From assembly GCA_944390645.1 (NCBI GenBank), contig CALXRE010000004.1, positions 1 to 35,993 of the forward strand: DNA of 35,993 nucleotides. The letters run 5' to 3'. Of this stretch, positions 8,314 to 16,542 are shown one piece after another. The notes beneath the pieces are model-generated. The model did no database searches, had not been told where the DNA came from, and saw only the letters and a program-made list of their open reading frames with translations. Made by a program: the position numbers and the translations under genes. Numbering within the stretch: the stretch's first letter is position 1; every line of letters starts with the position of its first letter. This DNA is from an uncultured Alphaproteobacteria bacterium. Lineage in GTDB: Bacteria > Pseudomonadota > Alphaproteobacteria > CACZRW01.

Positions 8314-10382
8314 TTTTTTCCTCTTAGATTGTTATTTAAGCCCAAATCATTTTTTTGTAATTTTGCTATTTCATCTCTTAATCTAGCAGCTTCTTCAAAT
8401 TCTAGATTTTCAGCAGCGATCAACATTTTCTTTTCCAAGTCAGCAATAATATTTTTTAACTTTTTAGGAGGTATTGCAATGGATATTTCTTTATTTACAT
8501 CAATGTAGTCTTGATTAGATATTTCTTGTAAAGCAGAAGAAATATTTTTCTTAATAGTTTCAGGAGATATTCCATTAGCAAGATTATAAGCAGTTTGTTT
8601 TTCTCTACGTCTTTCAGTTTCAGACAAAGCAAGTTGTAAAGAATTGGTAATTTTATCAGCATAAAGGATTACGCGCCCATTTACGTTTCTTGCCGCTCTA
8701 CCTATAGTTTGGATTAAAGAAGTTGTAGAGCGTAAGAAGCCTTCTTTATCGGCATCTAAGATAGCAACTAGAGCACATTCAGGGATATCAAGACCTTCAC
8801 GCAGTAAGTTAATACCGACTAATACGTCAAAAGAACCTTTTCTAAGTTCTCGCATAATTTCTATTCGTTCTAAGGTTTCTACATCTGAATGCATATATCG
8901 TACTTTAATAGAGTGTTCAGCGAGATATTCAGTTAAATCTTCAGCCATTCGTTTAGTTAAGGTTGTAACTAAGACTCTTTCTCCTTTTGCAGCAGCGATT
9001 TTAACTTCAGCCATAAGATCATCTACTTGGTTTTCCACAGGTTTAACGATACAGACAGGATCAACAAGTCCAGTAGGTCGAATAACTTGTTCGACGAAAC
9101 ATCCTTCAGTTTGTTTAAGTTCCCATTCTCCAGGTGTAGCTGATACGAAGATAGTATTTGGTCTCATTTGATCCCATTCTTCAAACTTTAACGGTCGATT
9201 ATCAATACAACTAGGTAGACGGAAGCCATAATTTGCAAGAGTACTTTTTCGACTAAAATCACCTCGATACATAGCTCGTAATTGAGGTATAGTTACATGA
9301 CTTTCATCAACGAATAATAAAGCATCTTCAGGGAGATATTCAAAAAGGGTAGGAGGCGGTTCCCCAGGTTTACGTCCAGTTAGATGACGAGAATAGTTTT
9401 CAATTCCTTTGCAAGATCCCGTAGCTTCTAACATTTCCAAATCAAAATTAGTTCTTTGAGCCAATCTTTCAGCTTCTAAAGGCATTTTTTGTTTTTCGTA
9501 GAATAAGAGACGTTCAGCTAGTTCTTTTTTTATACTTTTGATAGCTTTTGATAAAGCTGGACGAGGAGTTACATAATGGCTTGCGGGATATATGATAATT
9601 TCCTCAAGATTTGCGCCTTTTTCTCCAGTTAAAGGATCGAACTCACATATAGCATCTATTTCATCGCCGAAGAAAGATATCCGCCAAGCTGTATCTTCAT
9701 AATGACTTGGGAAAATATCAAAAGTATCTCCCTTTATCCGGAAACACCCACGATTAAAAGCCATATCATTTCGTTGGTATTGTAATTCTACGAGATGTTT
9801 TGCTAAATTTTTAATTTCCAAAGTATCTTGTTTACGGACAGCGAAAGCCATTTGAGAATAAGACTCGACACTTCCTAAGCCATATATACAAGAAACAGAA
9901 GCAACAATAATAGTGTCTCTTCTTTCTAGGATACTGCGAGTAGCCGCATGTCGCATTCGATCTATTTGTTCATTGATAGCAGAGTCTTTTTCAATATAAG
10001 TATCTGTACGAGGAATATATGCTTCTGGTTGATAATAATCGTAGTAAGAAACAAAGTATTCGACAGCGTTATGAGGGAAGAACTCTTTCATTTCTTGATA
10101 TAATTGAGCTGCTAAAATTTTATTATGAGCAAGGATTAAAGCAGGTTTTTTTAAGCGATTTATGGTTTGAGCCATTGTAAAAGTTTTTCCAGAGCCAGTT
10201 ACGCCAAGGAGGACTTGATTTTTTTGATTATTATTTATTCCGTTAACGAGTTGATCTATTGCTTGAGGCTGATCTCCTGAAGGAATGAATTTAGCTTCTA
10301 GTTTAAAGTCAGCAGGAATTCCAGGAGGTTGTTTCATAGCCAACGGATAGTCTGTCAGTATTTCAGTATGATAATCAGTCAT
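8298..10382 (-). CDS. uvrB: Excinuclease ABC subunit B
   Basis: A 694-residue helicase-like damage-verification subunit of UvrABC. The ATG at 10382 is chosen because GGAGGG lies 10 bases upstream; 19 further in-frame codons upstream are untypical of UvrB. Seen: Walker A GVTGSGKT near residue 40, the beta-hairpin region [24 protein letters not shown]-box VDESH, helicase motif [11 protein letters not shown], and the C-terminal UVR coiled coil ([13 protein letters not shown]) that binds UvrC. Length and all motifs are normal. It follows epmA by 90 bases and overlaps the reductase gene. An inverted repeat covers its ribosome binding site (listed separately). No alphaproteobacterial LexA box (GTTC-N7-GTTC) was found upstream. 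Confidence 0.95.
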   Translation of the reverse strand: MTDYHTEILTDYPLAMKQPPGIPADFKLEAKFIPSGDQPQAIDQLVNGINNNQKNQVLLGVTGSGKTFTMAQTINRLKKPALILAHNKILAAQLYQEMKEFFPHNAVEYFVSYYDYYQPEAYIPRTDTYIEKDSAINEQIDRMRHAATRSILERRDTIIVASVSCIYGLGSVESYSQMAFAVRKQDTLEIKNLAKHLVELQYQRNDMAFNRGCFRIKGDTFDIFPSHYEDTAWRISFFGDEIDAICEFDPLTGEKGANLEEIIIYPASHYVTPRPALSKAIKSIKKELAERLLFYEKQKMPLEAERLAQRTNFDLEMLEATGSCKGIENYSRHLTGRKPGEPPPTLFEYLPEDALLFVDESHVTIPQLRAMYRGDFSRKSTLANYGFRLPSCIDNRPLKFEEWDQMRPNTIFVSATPGEWELKQTEGCFVEQVIRPTGLVDPVCIVKPVENQVDDLMAEVKIAAAKGERVLVTTLTKRMAEDLTEYLAEHSIKVRYMHSDVETLERIEIMRELRKGSFDVLVGINLLREGLDIPECALVAILDADKEGFLRSTTSLIQTIGRAARNVNGRVILYADKITNSLQLALSETERRREKQTAYNLANGISPETIKKNISSALQEISNQDYIDVNKEISIAIPPKKLKNIIADLEKKMLIAAENLEFEEAARLRDEIAKLQKNDLGLNNNLRGKKWKKI

Positions 10383-10390
10383 GTAAAAGT

Positions 10391-10409
10391 ATCCCTCCAA
10401 GCGAGGGAT
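10391..10409 (-). promoter_or_regulatory. Perfect 7-bp inverted repeat containing the uvrB Shine-Dalgarno
   Basis: On the minus strand ATCCCTC, a 5-base spacer GCTTG and GAGGGAT form a perfect inverted repeat whose second arm is part of the GGAGGG ribosome binding site of uvrB. As RNA it would hide the site; as DNA it could be an operator at the start of transcription. Only the repeat and the overlap are seen; the regulatory role is inferred. Confidence 0.45.
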
Positions 10410-10439
10410 AGTATAGTATTTTCGAGTATATGCAAACAA
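10410..10439 (-). promoter_or_regulatory. Candidate uvrB promoter (TTGTTT-18-TATACT)
   Basis: On the minus strand TTGTTT (10439-10434) and TATACT (10415-10410) are separated by 18 bases, just upstream of the inverted repeat. Transcription would start near 10403, inside the repeat. The -10 matches the consensus at 5 of 6 positions; the -35 is weak. Confidence 0.3.
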
Positions 10440-10472
10440 GCAAATAGATTTAAAGAAATAAGTTCCTTGCTT

Positions 10473-11522
10473 TTATTCTTTTGTTACAGGTACCCATAAG
10501 ACATCATCAATATTATTAGCCCCAGTGATTACCATTACCAAGCGGTCAACACCTACGGCTATACCTGCAGAAGGAGGCATACCGAAAGCTAAAGCATTCA
10601 TGAAGTCTTCATCGATAGGATATCGTTCTGCATAGAGTTTTTCTTTCATATCCATATCTGCAGTGAATCTTTTTCTTTGTTCTTGGACATCGGTTAGTTC
10701 AGAGAAAGCATTACCTAATTCTAGCCCACATACGTATAGTTCGAAGCGTTCAGATACTCTAGGATCAGAAGGTTTTTTTCTAGATAAAGCAGCTAAACAT
10801 TTAGGATATTCATAAAATATTGTAGGCACTCCATTAAAACCTAGTTTTGGTTCTACTTTATCTAGGCAGATTCGGAAGAAGACGTCTTCCCAACGGTCAT
10901 TTTCAGAACAATGTATGCCGATTTTTTTTGCTTCTTTGATAAGTTTTTGAGGATTAGGGTCTGGATTATCAGGGTTATCGATAGTAGCGAGTACATCGAT
11001 ATTTGCATATTTAAGGAAAGCATTTTGAATAGTTAACATTTCCCAATCTTTGAAAGGATCACAAAAAGATCCTTTATAAGAGAGTATGTTTTTCCCAAGA
11101 TTTTTAGTGGCATTTCGGATTAGTTTTTTACAGTCTTCCATAATAGATAAATAGTCATCATTAGCACGATACCATTCAATCATTGTAAATTCTGGATGAT
11201 GTCTATCAGAGCGTTCAGCATTTCGATAGACATGGCAGATTTGATAGATTTTAGGGAGCCCTGCGACCAAGAGTTTTTTCATCGAGAATTCAGGAGAAGT
11301 ATGTAAGTATAAGGTTTTAGTTTTGTCATAGAAAGGTTCTTCTAAAGATGTTTTAAAAGCTTTTAAATGTACCTCTAATCCAGGAGATATTTGTAAAGAA
11401 GGAGTTTCTACTTCAAAGAAGCCTTGTTCATCGAAATAATTTCGGATTGATTTAATAATTTTTTGTCTTTCTTGTAAGAAAGTTATTTTACGTTGATAAA
11501 GTTCAGGTTTCCACCAATTCAT
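10473..11522 (-). CDS. epmA: Elongation factor P--lysine ligase (EpmA/GenX/PoxA type)
   Basis: A 349-residue paralogue of the class II lysyl-tRNA synthetase catalytic core without an anticodon-binding domain. It activates (R)-beta-lysine and attaches it to the conserved lysine of EF-P. Motif 2 is clear (ICHVYRNAERSDRHHPEFTMIEWY, about residues 94-117) and motif 3 lies at the C terminus (GIAVGVDRLVMVI). The gene is divergent from efp across 159 bases, which fixes the substrate. An AAGGA lies 11 bases ahead of the ATG. The length is slightly above that of E. coli EpmA. The aminomutase partner EpmB is not in the window. Confidence 0.92.
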   Translation of the reverse strand: MNWWKPELYQRKITFLQERQKIIKSIRNYFDEQGFFEVETPSLQISPGLEVHLKAFKTSLEEPFYDKTKTLYLHTSPEFSMKKLLVAGLPKIYQICHVYRNAERSDRHHPEFTMIEWYRANDDYLSIMEDCKKLIRNATKNLGKNILSYKGSFCDPFKDWEMLTIQNAFLKYANIDVLATIDNPDNPDPNPQKLIKEAKKIGIHCSENDRWEDVFFRICLDKVEPKLGFNGVPTIFYEYPKCLAALSRKKPSDPRVSERFELYVCGLELGNAFSELTDVQEQRKRFTADMDMKEKLYAERYPIDEDFMNALAFGMPPSAGIAVGVDRLVMVITGANNIDDVLWVPVTKE

Positions 11523-11681
11523 GATTTTATTTCCTTAAAATAATTTGCAATAGTCTTTGTAATATCACGGTATAGATTTGATACAAGGGAAAAGTTTTTA
11601 AATATTTTCGTAAAGAAGTTGCGGGAATTGAAGAGATATGGTAGCTTCCAGAACAAAAGAAGAAATTTTAAGGAGAAATAA
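11523..11681. promoter_or_regulatory. Divergent intergenic region between epmA and efp
   Basis: These 159 bases separate two divergent, functionally linked genes and must hold both promoters. On the plus strand TTGATA (11578-11583) and AATATT (11601-11606) are 17 bases apart and are the best candidate for efp. The efp ribosome binding site AAGGAGA lies just before 11682. No convincing hairpin was seen. The promoter assignment is weak. Confidence 0.4.
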
Positions 11682-12248
11682 ATGAAACAGAACGCAAATT
11701 TAATCCGTCCAGGTTGGGTAATAGAACATAATGGAAAACAATGGTCAGTTATAAAGATTAATCTAGTTCAGCCCGGTAAAGGGGGAGCATTTATTCAAGT
11801 AGAAATGAGAGATGTAGAGACAGGAACCAAGACGAACGAGCGTTGGCGTACAGCAGATACGGTAGAGAAGTTAATGTCAGAAGAAAGGGATTGTCAGTAC
11901 CTTTATAAAGAAGGAGATAATCTTATATTTATGAATACGGAGACATATGATCAATTTTCAGTTCCGACATCAGTTATGGGAGAAAGTGCGGGTTTTTTAC
12001 AAGATAGTATGATGGTTACGGTTAATTTTATAGAGGATCGTCCGATATCCGTAAATTTACCACCATCTGTTATAATGGAAGTTGTAGAATGTGAGCCAGT
12101 TGTAAAAGGACAAACCATTACATCATCCTATAAACCAGCTAAGCTAGAAAATGGTATGAGAATAACAATTCCTCCATTTATTGGTCAGGGAGAGAAAATA
12201 GTAGTTTCTACTTCGGATTGTTCTTATGTTGAGCGAGCGAAGGGTTAA
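11682..12248 (+). CDS. efp: Translation elongation factor P
   Basis: A 188-residue EF-P that relieves ribosomes stalled on proline runs. It has the three expected domains: a KOW-like domain I (1-65) and two OB folds, with the family motif near residue 150 (SYKPAKLENGMRITIPPFIGQGEKI). The modification loop is VQPGKGGAF, with Lys33 at the position of E. coli Lys34, the residue beta-lysylated by EpmA, whose gene is divergent next door. AAGGAGA precedes the ATG. The next gene follows after 29 bases, so efp and the IMPase homologue are probably cotranscribed. Confidence 0.96.
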   Translation: MKQNANLIRPGWVIEHNGKQWSVIKINLVQPGKGGAFIQVEMRDVETGTKTNERWRTADTVEKLMSEERDCQYLYKEGDNLIFMNTETYDQFSVPTSVMGESAGFLQDSMMVTVNFIEDRPISVNLPPSVIMEVVECEPVVKGQTITSSYKPAKLENGMRITIPPFIGQGEKIVVSTSDCSYVERAKG

Positions 12249-12277
12249 GCTTTTAAAGAAGGAAAAAAAGATAAAAG

Positions 12278-13144
12278 ATGTCAGAAATACAAAGGTTGAG
12301 GGCATTTAGGAATCCTAAAGAAGAGAGGCTAATGTCTTCTTTATCACCATCTTTAAATGTTATGATCATGGCGGTTAGGAAGGCAGGCAAGAAGATTATC
12401 CGAGATTTTGGAGAGTTGGAGAATTTGCAAGCATCAGAGAAGAGCGTAGCAGATTTTATGTCAACAACAGAGAATAAGGTAGAGAAGGTACTTTTAGACT
12501 ATTTACAAGAAGTTAGACCTCGTTATGGTTTTAAGGTAAAAGATAATAAGGAAATAGTAGGGGAAGATATCTCCAATAAGTTTTTGATAAGTCCATTGGA
12601 TGGTAGAGTTAATTTTTTGCATGGCATACCATTATTTTCCGTATCTTTAGTTCTTTATAGGGATAATGATATTTTTTCTGGAGTTATTTATAATCCTATA
12701 ATGGATGAGCTTTTTTATGCAGAGAGAGGTTCTGGTGCATTTTTAATGACTTCTCAAGGAGATAAGCGTTTGAGGGTTTCAGGTAGGAAGAAAATATCAG
12801 AAGCTGTTATAGGGGTTGATTTTGCTGTTGAGGAAGATTTACAAAAGACGAGTGATTATATGCTACCATTATTGAAGAAGACGTTAGGAGCACGTCGTTT
12901 AGGTTGTATATCATTAAATCTAGCGTATGTAGCATCGGGACGTTTTGATGGAGGTATATATAGAGGTAGTAGACCTTGGCAGACGGCGGCAGGTTTTCTT
13001 TTGATAAAAGAAGCAGGAGGTCATATTAGGGGAAGCAGATGGGAAGAGAAGTCTTCAGAGGTTTTAAGTTCTCAAGATATAATAGCATCTAATGATAATA
13101 TGGATAAGGAAATATCGAATTCATTATCAAAAAGAAGAATATAG
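12278..13144 (+). CDS. Inositol-monophosphatase-fold protein with degenerate active site
   Basis: A 288-residue member of the SuhB/IMPase family, in the place after efp where alphaproteobacteria usually code an intact family member. The fold is well kept (VNFLHGIPLFSVSLVLYRD; GVIYNPIMDELFYAERGSGAF; ASGRFDG). The catalytic set is not: the metal-binding Glu of the usual EE is Lys88, the first Asp of DPxDGT is Ser105 (SPLDGR), the Thr is Arg110, and the Asp of WDxAAG is Gln235 (WQTAAG). Only Asp108 of the main metal ligands remains. It is therefore unlikely to be a phosphatase. A second start at 12332 with GAGAGG upstream would give a 270-residue protein closer to the family length. E. coli SuhB has a catalysis-independent role in rRNA antitermination; a binding role here is inference. 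Confidence 0.88.
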   Translation: MSEIQRLRAFRNPKEERLMSSLSPSLNVMIMAVRKAGKKIIRDFGELENLQASEKSVADFMSTTENKVEKVLLDYLQEVRPRYGFKVKDNKEIVGEDISNKFLISPLDGRVNFLHGIPLFSVSLVLYRDNDIFSGVIYNPIMDELFYAERGSGAFLMTSQGDKRLRVSGRKKISEAVIGVDFAVEEDLQKTSDYMLPLLKKTLGARRLGCISLNLAYVASGRFDGGIYRGSRPWQTAAGFLLIKEAGGHIRGSRWEEKSSEVLSSQDIIASNDNMDKEISNSLSKRRI

Positions 13145-13181
13145 TAAGAGGAGTTATTTTGATAGAGTTTGGAGGCGACTT

Positions 13182-14093
13182 GTGCAACACATTTATAGGT
13201 TAACTTTATCGATATTTTTAGGATTTTCGTTAATATTATTTTCGAATAGAGTTCAAGCAGGAGAAGAGGTTATATATGTGAATTCTCCGAACGTTATAGT
13301 TGATTTAAGCGTTTTAGATGATATATCGATAGAAGAAGGTCCAGTTAAATTAACACCTCCAGCAAGGATAAAAGGTTCAGCTAAGAAGGTTCAGAATCAG
13401 GAACGCAAAGAAGTTTCAGATAAGAGAGCGAGAACAAAGAAAAAAGTTTATCCTAAGAATGTATCTAAGCCAGATATTTTAGGGATATCAACAGGTACCG
13501 ATACAGTTGAAAGAGTTTCGCCTGAGAGTTCGGAGGGGACAGTAGAAGCAGGTTCAGCAGTTGTATTAGGAGGAGATGCAGCTCCAGTTCCTAGGGTTTC
13601 TAAGACAGAGCCAGTAGAAGTTAAAGAAGAAGGAAGTAAGGAAGAAAAAGGAAATAAGGAGAGCGTATCCAAAGATTTTCTAGATTCGAATATATCGAAG
13701 AGCGAGGAAGTTAGAGACAATACGTTGGAAAAGAAGGAAGTTAAGCAAGATTCTGGAAAAGAAGATTCATCGACATTTTCCGACTCGGGAGATCTTTTGG
13801 TATTAGAATTTTCTTCTGATGCAACGATTTTAAGTTCAGAGAATGAGTCTAAGTTAAAGACATTAGCTTCTCGTCTTAAGAGCAATGAGACTATAAGTGT
13901 TAGGATAATGTCTTATGCACGAGATGAAGAATCAGGCTCTAGTAAAGCGAGGAGGCAATCGTTATCAAGAGCACTTGCGGCGCGATCAGTTTTATTAGAT
14001 GAGGGTGTTCGTTCGACCCGTATAGAAGTTAGGGCTTTAGGGAATAAGGTACAAGAAGATAAGATATATTTAGAGATTATTGAAAGGAAATAG
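13182..14093 (+). CDS. Exported OmpA-domain protein
   Basis: A 303-residue envelope protein. The start is GTG at 13182, with GGAGG 7 bases upstream; the frame is open further into the preceding gene, but without a ribosome binding site. A signal peptide covers about residues 1-26 (cleavage after VQA). The middle (about 70-200) is a charged Ser/Glu/Lys-rich linker of low complexity. The last 100 residues resemble the peptidoglycan-binding OmpA C-terminal fold: LEFSSDATILSSENESKLK near the start, then ARRQSLSRALAARSVLLDEGV and RIEVRALG. It probably anchors to peptidoglycan in the periplasm. It follows the IMPase homologue by 37 bases. There is no lipobox. Confidence 0.8.
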   Translation: MQHIYRLTLSIFLGFSLILFSNRVQAGEEVIYVNSPNVIVDLSVLDDISIEEGPVKLTPPARIKGSAKKVQNQERKEVSDKRARTKKKVYPKNVSKPDILGISTGTDTVERVSPESSEGTVEAGSAVVLGGDAAPVPRVSKTEPVEVKEEGSKEEKGNKESVSKDFLDSNISKSEEVRDNTLEKKEVKQDSGKEDSSTFSDSGDLLVLEFSSDATILSSENESKLKTLASRLKSNETISVRIMSYARDEESGSSKARRQSLSRALAARSVLLDEGVRSTRIEVRALGNKVQEDKIYLEIIERK

Positions 14094-14122
14094 TTGCTTT
14101 TTGATTTTCTTTACTGTATATT
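14094..14122 (+). promoter_or_regulatory. Promoter of rpmE (TTGCTT-17-TATATT)
   Basis: TTGCTT at 14094-14099 and TATATT at 14117-14122 are separated by exactly 17 bases, right after the stop of the upstream gene and 29 bases before the rpmE ATG. The TTGC-type -35 recurs ahead of rpsF and tRNA-Arg. Confidence 0.62.
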
Positions 14123-14151
14123 TCAGCCCTTAATTTTATTGGGAGCTAGTT

Positions 14152-14376
14152 ATGAAGAAAGATATTCATCCGGATTACCATGAAATAACTTTAGTAATGA
14201 CCGATGGAACCGAAATAAAGACACGTTCTACGCTTGGGAAAGCAGGAGACGTTGTAAGATTAGATATAGATCCTCTTACCCATCCAGCGTGGACAGGAGT
14301 ATATCGTTTAGTTGATACAGGAGGTCAACTAGCGAAGTTTAACAAGCGTTTTGCAGGTTTTGGTATCAAGGCGTAG
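14152..14376 (+). CDS. rpmE: 50S ribosomal protein L31
   Basis: A 74-residue L31 starting [12 protein letters not shown], with the conserved [10 protein letters not shown] and [10 protein letters not shown] stretches. The zinc-binding CxxC pairs of the C+ form are absent, so this is the zinc-independent form. A GGGAG lies 7 bases ahead of the ATG. It has its own promoter and a hairpin terminator, so it looks monocistronic. Confidence 0.96.
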   Translation: MKKDIHPDYHEITLVMTDGTEIKTRSTLGKAGDVVRLDIDPLTHPAWTGVYRLVDTGGQLAKFNKRFAGFGIKA

Positions 14377-14394
14377 AAGTTTTCAGGTTATGTA

Positions 14395-14430
14395 AAAGAA
14401 GACCCATTCTTTTTAGGATGGGTTTTTTAA
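14395..14430 (+). terminator. Rho-independent terminator after rpmE
   Basis: ACCCAT (14402-14407) pairs with ATGGGT (14418-14423) across a 10-base loop, followed by six T. An A-rich run just upstream can extend the stem against the T tract. It lies 25 bases after the rpmE stop and 70 bases ahead of the cyclase gene. Confidence 0.78.
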
Positions 14431-14499
14431 CGTCTTTTTCATTTTTTTTAGGTATTTAAGTAGGTTAAAGTTTATTAGGCGAAAATAAAGGAAAGTGCC

Positions 14500-16461
14500 G
14501 TGGCTTTAATTACGAACTATGAAGTTTACCTTTTTGATAAAGGAGAATGGAGTATATATTCTAGATATCCTTCCTCACAGAGGGATATAGCTATAAGTGA
14601 AGCCAAAGAATTAGAAGAACAAACAAATCGTCCTACGAAAGTAGTAAAAGAACGTTATGATCCGAAGACGAATCATGGAGATGAGGTAGTAGTTTATTTA
14701 AGTGAAAGGATAATGCAAGGCTCGAAGTATTATTCTAAATCAGGGTCATATAGTAGTAGATATGGTTCAGATTCTTCATGGTTAGATAACATTTCGCCAC
14801 AAAGGATAGGTAAGAACAAAAGAGTAATATCTTATACGGGATTATTTTTACGTCTTTTTTTATTGATTTTAGCAAGTTTAGTTATAGCGTCATTAATATC
14901 TTATTTAGTAGTATTACTTTTAAATAATTTTGGATCAGGATGGTCTTCCTCCACATTATATTCGATAACCTTTGGTGCATTTATTATTATTTTTATACTT
15001 ATCTCGATATTTTCTTCGATAATTTTAATACCATGGAAAGATATAGATTTGAGTTCTCCGTTAAGGATTGAAGGATTAAGCCCTCTTTTTAAGAGCAGAT
15101 ATCAAAAGATGTCAGAATATAATCCATTTGATTCTTTTATGAGTTTTTTTAGATATTTATTTTCCAAGAAGGAGCAAGAGCAGAGAGAAAGTACAGGTTC
15201 AGAGATTAGTAACGAGGAAGTTAAAGAGGCGGAAGAAGGAGAAGAAGAAAGAGTTTTAGAAGAAGAGTCTGTATCGAAAGCTGATATATCAGAAGATTTA
15301 CGAACAAAGGAAGTAATAAGAGAGGGAGGAGAAGAAAAGTTAAAGGTTTCAAAGAAGGAAGAAGAGAAGGCATCAGTTTCCCGAGAAAAGATGGAAAAGA
15401 TTATCAAGATTATTGATAATTTTGTGCATGAAGTTTTAGATGTAGCGAAGAGGTATGATATTCGAAAGGATATTTATACAAGGGTTTCGATAAATTTAAT
15501 AGTTGCAGGTGCGAGTGAGAGATTAAGTACTTTTTTCAATTTACCGAAGAAAGAATATAAAGACATATTAGGATATGCAGTCAAGAAAGTAAGCTTATCG
15601 ACATATGTATCAGAAGATAGTCAGATCAGGACTTTTTATGAAGCATTTAATGATCCAGGATTAGAGAGTTATCATAGGGAGCTTATAGTTTGTGGTAACC
15701 GTTCAATGGATAAAGTACTACGTAAGATAAAGAGGGATGCATTTGAAGGAATAGGGGATCAAATGCGTTTATGGAGGGATTTAGTTACCAAGCAGATAAA
15801 GCCGATAGAGGATATAGAGAAGGAAACGAAGATAATAACACTTATGTTTACGGACATAAGTGGTTCTACGGAGATTTCCCAGAATTATGGACAAGAATTT
15901 ATGCAGAATATATTACATATTCATAATTCGATAGTTAGAGAGGCGATACGTTTATATAGAGGCAAAGAGATAAAACATTTAGGGGATGGAATGTTTTTAA
16001 GTTTTGTTTCTGCGATAGAAGGCATAAGAGCAGCGATATATATTCAAGATCGTATACATATTCATAATTTAGCACATCCAGAAGAAGCATTTTATGTACG
16101 TATAGGAATGAACTCAGGAGAACCGATATCAGAGGATGGAGATTTATTTGGGACAGTAGTTCAAGTTGCCTCTAGGGTTTGTGAGCATGCAGGAGGAGGA
16201 GAGATTTTAATAACGGAAGCGTTACATAATCTTTTAGGAGTAGAAGAATTTAAATTTAAGGATGAAGGAGAGATAAAGTTAAAGGGGATAAAAGAAAGAA
16301 TGCATCTTTACCGAGTAAGTTTGCAAGAAGATAGAAGGGAAAGGAGTAATAAAGGGGATTTATCGGAAGTATCCAAGCAGGAAGCTGAAGATATTTTATT
16401 AGTATCAGGGGAAAAAGAAGAGGAAGAGACAGAAGGAAAAGGATTAGAGATCAAAGTTTAG
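14500..16461 (+). CDS. Membrane-anchored class III adenylate cyclase
   Basis: A 653-residue protein starting at GTG, with AAAGGAAA upstream. Residues 1-100 form a soluble N-terminal part; two transmembrane helices follow at about 113-142 and 154-178; residues about 225-300 are a very acidic Glu/Lys linker; 300-440 are helical; the class III cyclase domain is at about 445-610. Metal-binding Asp452 (FTDISGST) and Asp496 (LGDGMF) are present, Lys492 and Asp548 fit adenine-specific recognition, and Arg559 is kept; the usual Asn before it is Gln555, a variant I recall in related bacterial cyclases. It should make cAMP on the cytoplasmic face. The residues 1-100 and 300-440 have no recognised sensor domain. 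What it senses, and which cAMP receptor it serves, are not visible here. Confidence 0.88.
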   Translation: MALITNYEVYLFDKGEWSIYSRYPSSQRDIAISEAKELEEQTNRPTKVVKERYDPKTNHGDEVVVYLSERIMQGSKYYSKSGSYSSRYGSDSSWLDNISPQRIGKNKRVISYTGLFLRLFLLILASLVIASLISYLVVLLLNNFGSGWSSSTLYSITFGAFIIIFILISIFSSIILIPWKDIDLSSPLRIEGLSPLFKSRYQKMSEYNPFDSFMSFFRYLFSKKEQEQRESTGSEISNEEVKEAEEGEEERVLEEESVSKADISEDLRTKEVIREGGEEKLKVSKKEEEKASVSREKMEKIIKIIDNFVHEVLDVAKRYDIRKDIYTRVSINLIVAGASERLSTFFNLPKKEYKDILGYAVKKVSLSTYVSEDSQIRTFYEAFNDPGLESYHRELIVCGNRSMDKVLRKIKRDAFEGIGDQMRLWRDLVTKQIKPIEDIEKETKIITLMFTDISGSTEISQNYGQEFMQNILHIHNSIVREAIRLYRGKEIKHLGDGMFLSFVSAIEGIRAAIYIQDRIHIHNLAHPEEAFYVRIGMNSGEPISEDGDLFGTVVQVASRVCEHAGGGEILITEALHNLLGVEEFKFKDEGEIKLKGIKERMHLYRVSLQEDRRERSNKGDLSEVSKQEAEDILLVSGEKEEEETEGKGLEIKV

Positions 16462-16476
16462 AGTAGAGAATAAAGA

Positions 16477-16505
16477 TTTATTTTTAAGGTTATATAGGAT
16501 ATAAT
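16477..16505 (+). promoter_or_regulatory. Possible promoter of the PPC-like gene
   Basis: A perfect TATAAT at 16500-16505 has only a weak TTTATT 17 bases upstream. It lies 37 bases before the ATG of the next gene in an AT-rich 81-base gap. Confidence 0.35.
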
Positions 16506-16542
16506 AGAATAGAGAAGGTATATATATGACGGGAGGATAAAA

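Noticed and set aside
10440-10500. LexA-like GTTC near the epmA/uvrB junction
   Set aside because: Only one GTTC half is present; the second half at the N7 spacing is missing.
12278-13144. Calling the IMPase homologue a pseudogene
   Set aside because: The frame is intact, the fold residues are conserved and only active-site residues differ, which points to a pseudoenzyme rather than decay.
13448-13885. 145-codon minus-strand frame opposite the OmpA-domain gene
   Set aside because: The Ser/Leu-rich translation is the antisense of the low-complexity Lys/Glu/Ser linker of the real gene.
15102-15407. Minus-strand frame opposite the cyclase linker
   Set aside because: Ser/Phe-rich shadow of the acidic Glu/Lys linker; no start signal.
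16525-16539. Four-codon ATG frame overlapping the ribosome binding site of the PPC-like gene
   Set aside because: Most likely chance in AT-rich sequence; it ends before the real start.
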